Position numbers and translations under genes: made by a program. A stretch of DNA of 64,000 nucleotides, taken from positions 930,001 to 994,000 of the forward strand of contig JAMLIK010000001.1 in NCBI GenBank assembly GCA_023954195.1. The letters run 5' to 3'. The DNA comes from Xanthobacteraceae bacterium. Its GTDB lineage: Bacteria; Pseudomonadota; Alphaproteobacteria; Rhizobiales; Xanthobacteraceae. Shown piece by piece: positions 61,370 through 64,000 of the stretch. The notes below the pieces were generated by a model. That model saw nothing but the letters and a program-made list of their open reading frames with translations, had not been told where the DNA came from and made no database searches. Each line of letters starts with the position of its first letter. Position 1 is the stretch's first letter.

Positions 61370-61929
61370 AGCGACAGCACCCGATAGGAGGCGATCATCG
61401 CGCTGACGCTGCCGGGCAGCATGGCGACGCTCTGGCCGATCGCGGCGAGCCCGCGATTGTCGTACCAGTGCGCCACCAGCGTGCGCACCGCGTGGCGCAG
61501 CACCTCGGGCACGTCAGCGGCGCGGTCGCCGAAGCCGACCGCGACGTCGATCTCGATGCCCGCGACCGCGCGCCCCGGCGCGGGCCACGGCGGCGTGGCG
61601 ATGGCGTTCGCCGCCGCATCCACCGCGAAGGTCGCGCCGTCGATCGCGGCGGCGCGGCCTTCGGCGTCGAACACCCGCGCCGCCGTCACGCCACGCAACG
61701 GCGCGAGCCGCGGTTTGAGCCGGCGCTCGGGCGGCCAGCGGTCCAGCGTCAGCCGCCAGGTCTGGGTCATCAGGCCGCGGCGCGTCAGCGCCTCGACCTG
61801 GCCGCGCGCCGAGGCGATCAGGCCGGCGATGACGGCGTCGTCATCGTCATGCGCGACGCGCAGAAAATTCTTGGCCTCCGCCACCGTCAGCGGCTCGACC
61901 ATGGGCGGCGTCAGCAAGGTTGCGGGCAT
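61366..61929 (-). CDS. GTA gp6-like head-tail adaptor (connector)
   Basis: 187 residues from MPATLLTPPMVEPLTVAEAK. EPLTVAEAKNFLRVAHDDDD then AVIAGLIASARGQVEALTRR is the head-tail connector signature; VPEVLRHAVRTLVAHWYDNR near the C-terminus completes it. It would ring the portal. It is the first visible gene of the cluster; capsid and portal genes that normally precede it are not present in the following 2 kb. Only 61 bases separate it from the divergent protease gene, so a promoter must lie there or inside it. Confidence 0.92.
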   Translation of the reverse strand: MPATLLTPPMVEPLTVAEAKNFLRVAHDDDDAVIAGLIASARGQVEALTRRGLMTQTWRLTLDRWPPERRLKPRLAPLRGVTAARVFDAEGRAAAIDGATFAVDAAANAIATPPWPAPGRAVAGIEIDVAVGFGDRAADVPEVLRHAVRTLVAHWYDNRGLAAIGQSVAMLPGSVSAMIASYRVLSL

Positions 61930-61990
61930 CTGGGCTCCTTTCGGCAGGATCGAGTTGACACGCGCGGCGCGGCGGGGCCTTGTCGCGCGC

Positions 61991-62752
61991 ATGAAACCGG
62001 TTTTCGCTATCGTGCTCGGCGCGGCGCTGCTTGGCGGCGCGCCCCACGCCCACGCCATGGTCGGCGGCGCGCCCGCCGACGAGAACGGGCTCGGCCGCTT
62101 CGTCGTCACCGTGGTCGGCTCACGCGGCAATTTCTGCTCCGGCGCGCTGATCGCCCCGGACATCGTGCTCACCGCCGCGCATTGCGTGCCGGCGGACGCC
62201 ACGACCAAGATCGTCGCCTTCGACGCGCGGCGGCAGCCGACGCTGCTCGACGCGCGCCGCGTCGCCGCGCATCCGCATTACAACAGCGGCGGCATCGCCA
62301 ATCACCGCGCCAGCGCCGACGTCGCGCTGGTGCAACTCGCGGCGCCGATGGCCGGCAAATCGGTCGCGCCGCTAGGCCACCCGCGCATGCCGATCAATGC
62401 CGGCGCGCGCTTCACCGTGGCCGGCATCGGCGTCACCCGGCGCGGCGACGGCAAGAGCGGCGGCACCGTGCGCGCCGCCACGCTCGCCGCCACCGGCCGC
62501 CCCGGCACGTTGCAGATCCGCCTGGTCGATCCCGCGACCAACAACGCCCGCGACGGGCTCGGCGCCTGCACCGGCGATTCCGGCGGCCCGGTGTTCGAGA
62601 CGCAGGACGGCCGCGAGGTCGTGGTCGGCGTGGTGAGCTGGTCCACCGCCGCCGGCAACACGAGCGGCTGCGGCGGCCTCACCGGCGTGACGCCGCTGAC
62701 GCTCTATCGCGACTGGATCGCGCGCACCGCGCAAGGCTGGCGCGGGCGTTAA
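61991..62752 (+). CDS. Secreted trypsin-like serine protease
   Basis: 253 residues from ATG 61991. Signal peptide MKPVFAIVLGAALLGGAPHA; the mature protein probably starts near MVGG, like activated trypsins. His64 in VLTAAHCV, Asp110 in SADVALV and Ser197 in CTGDSGGPVF give a full S1-family triad. Cys49-Cys65 and further paired cysteines suggest disulphides and periplasmic or extracellular action. Divergent from the GTA gp6-like gene with a 61-base gap. The link with particle release or maturation is speculation; many such proteases are unrelated housekeeping exoenzymes. Confidence 0.88.
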   Translation: MKPVFAIVLGAALLGGAPHAHAMVGGAPADENGLGRFVVTVVGSRGNFCSGALIAPDIVLTAAHCVPADATTKIVAFDARRQPTLLDARRVAAHPHYNSGGIANHRASADVALVQLAAPMAGKSVAPLGHPRMPINAGARFTVAGIGVTRRGDGKSGGTVRAATLAATGRPGTLQIRLVDPATNNARDGLGACTGDSGGPVFETQDGREVVVGVVSWSTAAGNTSGCGGLTGVTPLTLYRDWIARTAQGWRGR

Positions 62753-62801
62753 GCTTTTTTAAAGACCCCGCGATAACCTCGGCGAATCATCGGAGAGCCG
62801 G

Positions 62802-63107
62802 ATGTTTCGCCTGACCGCCCTGTCGCTCGCATGGATCGGCCTCACGGTCGCGGCCCACGCCGCCGACCTGCCGGCCTACGGCCGGCTCGGCGAAATCTTC
62901 GTCGAGCCGCCGCCGCGCGTGGCCGCGCCACGCCCCCTCGTCAAGGATTTCGAGACGGTGTACGCGCCGGAAGTCGATATCCCGCCGCTGGTCAACGGCT
63001 ATTACGGCAAGCCGAACTCGTTCCGCTATCGCTCCTACTACGGCACCCCGCCGCACATCATCTTCGGCCGCCTGCCCTATGCCTGCGGCCGGTTCGGCTA
63101 TTGCTGA
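62802..63107 (+). CDS. Small secreted protein of unknown function
   Basis: 101 residues. Clear Sec signal (MFRLTALSLAWIGLTVAAHA, cleavage before ADLPAYG). The mature part is proline/tyrosine-rich (VEPPPRVAAPRPLVKDFETV; YYGKPNSFRYRSYYGTPPHI) and ends in CGRFGYC with two cysteines that may pair. No family recognised. GGAGAGCCGG lies before the ATG. It follows the protease gene by 49 bases and may share its transcript. Confidence 0.6.
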   Translation: MFRLTALSLAWIGLTVAAHAADLPAYGRLGEIFVEPPPRVAAPRPLVKDFETVYAPEVDIPPLVNGYYGKPNSFRYRSYYGTPPHIIFGRLPYACGRFGYC

Positions 63108-63119
63108 AAGCGCCGGCGC

Positions 63120-63335
63120 TCAAGGGCGCATGAAGGCGAAATCGGTGTCGGGGTCGCAGTTCTCCGCCACGAAGCGCAGTTCCGACTGCACGTCGGCGAC
63201 GCTCCGCGCCTGAAGATACTGGTTGACGACGAGGCCGAGCAGCGCCCGGCACAGCGCGTCGGGATCGACGCCCGCGGCCGCGGCGTCATCGAGCGCCGCC
63301 TTGAAATGACGCTCCGCGATGGTGGCGGATGACAT
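63120..63335 (-). CDS. Small hypothetical protein
   Basis: 71 residues from ATG 63335 (GAAAGGAATCACC precedes it, a good ribosome site). All-helical and acidic: SSATIAERHFKAALDDAAAA then GVDPDALCRALLGLVVNQYL; CDPDTDFAFMRP at the end. No membrane segment. No family named. It converges on the small secreted protein gene with a 12-base gap. Confidence 0.65.
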   Translation of the reverse strand: MSSATIAERHFKAALDDAAAAGVDPDALCRALLGLVVNQYLQARSVADVQSELRFVAENCDPDTDFAFMRP

Positions 63336-63467
63336 GGTGATTCCTTTCGGCTTCGAGCCGCTTGTCGAAACACTACCTAGCATGGCCCGCCGGCCGGAAT
63401 TTGTCGCAGATCAAGGGGGGGCGCGTCTAAATCGATACCGCACGAAAGGCGTTCACCCCGTCATTCC

Positions 63468-63809
63468 TCACTTTGGAATGTAGACGCCCTCATCAAGATG
63501 CTCAATCGTCGATGCAGCGTCTGCATTCTGTGGCTGGATGCCGGAATCGCGGATATCCTCAAGGACCCTGCGCGCCCGATCAGGGTAGAGCGCAAGAACG
63601 GAATGGGCGGTCGACAATCGAACCTGCACGTTCGCATGTGACAGGAGCGGCAACAAAGCTCTCCGCTGATCGCCGGGCATTGCCTTAAGCGCGGCCCTTA
63701 CACGCTCCATCGCCTTGTACAGACGACTATATCTCGCGATATCGAGAATATAGACCGCGCGATATTGCGCGAGATCGATCTCGATGAACTACGCAACGAG
63801 AGCGCTCAC
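63468..63809 (-). pseudogene. DUF2019 (HEAT-like) gene with in-frame amber codon
   Basis: The frame starting at GTG 63809 reads VSALVA, then TAG (63789-63791), then continues FIEIDLAQYRAVYILDIARY then SRLYKAMERVRAALKAMPGD and on to YIPK. The downstream part is a normal DUF2019 sequence (PGDQRRALLPLLSHANVQVR; two HEAT-like helices). The N-terminal helix that belongs to the family lies upstream of the first ATG (63710) with no start codon between it and the TAG. So either the gene is broken by one nonsense mutation, or an 80-residue product is made from 63710. The family has no known biochemical activity. Confidence 0.65.
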
Positions 63810-63857
63810 GCGGACTTCACTCGCCTAGATCGACGTCGTCACTTAAGGATCCCTTTG

Positions 63858-64000
63858 TCAGGTCGGCACAAATGAACCATCGTCCAGCGATGAGAGCAGC
63901 ATTCCAGCGTCAAGCCGTTGCGGATCGGCACCCTCATCCCGGATATGTTCAAGCGTTCTGCGCGCGAGTTCCGGATAGATCGCCAATAGCGTGATTGCCG
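63858..64000 (-). CDS. Second DUF2019 paralogue, C-terminal part (5' end outside window)
   Basis: Reading in from the window end on the minus strand gives AITLLAIYPELARRTLEHIR then DEGADPQRLDAGMLLSSLDD and GSFVPT, followed by TGA at 63858-63860. It aligns with the end of the gene at 63468-63809 (LALYPDRARRVLEDIRDSG; EHLDEGVYIPK). The two are tandem on the same strand about 50 bases apart, a clear duplication. Only 47 residues are visible. Confidence 0.7.
   Translation of the reverse strand, partial: AITLLAIYPELARRTLEHIRDEGADPQRLDAGMLLSSLDDGSFVPT

Noticed and set aside
47781-61929. Interpretation as an ordinary integrated prophage
   Set aside because: No integrase, repressor, attachment repeats, replication genes, or terminase and capsid genes in the window; gene order matches the GTA tail cluster, and repeats have accumulated at its junctions.

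Overview
The window is about 64 kb of high-GC chromosomal DNA from an alphaproteobacterium, most likely a member of the Bradyrhizobium/Rhodopseudomonas group (Nitrobacteraceae). The evidence is the gene content and order (ccmI-ccmE-ccmF-ccmH, degP, a two-component pair and glnE in a row), several branched-chain-amino-acid-type ABC transporters, a LapG-like BTLCP protease, DUF3126 next to cysE, a gene-transfer-agent (GTA) tail cluster, and at least five families of palindromic intergenic repeats of the kind that litter these genomes. No rRNA, tRNA, integrase, transposase or CRISPR array was found.

Layout. 1-11 kb: small housekeeping and hypothetical genes (partial PAS protein, PilZ protein, secreted BTLCP cysteine protease, gamma carbonic anhydrase, DUF3126 plus serine acetyltransferase cysE, an unknown polytopic membrane protein, an alpha/beta hydrolase, a zinc-finger protein paired with an FAD monooxygenase, a lipoprotein). 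11-29 kb: transport and nitrogen metabolism. This holds an orphan periplasmic binding protein, nicotinate phosphoribosyltransferase pncB, a complete five-gene Liv-type ABC operon on the minus strand, an MFS exporter, glutaminase glsA, and a second Liv-type operon on the plus strand. That second operon is preceded by a DcaP-like porin and carries a fused permease-ATPase. 29-34 kb: a CDF metal exporter with three C-terminal cytoplasmic repeats and a PAS sensor kinase.

34-47.5 kb: a long minus-strand block. In transcription order it is a PhoP/PhoQ-like regulator-kinase pair, ccmI, ccmE, ccmF, ccmH, degP (with a clear intrinsic terminator), a second OmpR-family regulator and kinase, and glnE. The last three genes overlap each other, so the adenylyltransferase that controls glutamine synthetase appears translationally coupled to a two-component system.

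47.8-62 kb: a minus-strand GTA-like cluster. It runs from homologues of Rhodobacter capsulatus GTA gp6 to gp15 (adaptor, stopper, tail terminator, tail tube, chaperones, short tape measure, distal tail, hub, NlpC/P60 peptidase, megatron/host specificity). It continues into a DUF2793 protein, a tail-fibre-like protein, a GH19 endolysin and two small membrane proteins that look like lysis genes. Head genes (terminase, portal, protease, capsid) do not precede gp6 within the window. Their place is taken by a divergent secreted trypsin-like protease, a small secreted protein and two tandem DUF2019 genes, one of which carries an in-frame amber codon. Four intergenic repeats have landed exactly at gene junctions inside the GTA cluster, which suggests a long-resident, vertically inherited element rather than a recent prophage.

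The best candidates for something unusual are the GTA tail-plus-lysis module separated from its head genes, the kinase-glnE coupling, a perfect 17-bp palindrome ahead of the cytochrome c maturation operon, paired palindromes ahead of the BTLCP protease gene, and the broken DUF2019 paralogue. All family names come from recognising motifs by eye; no database search was run.
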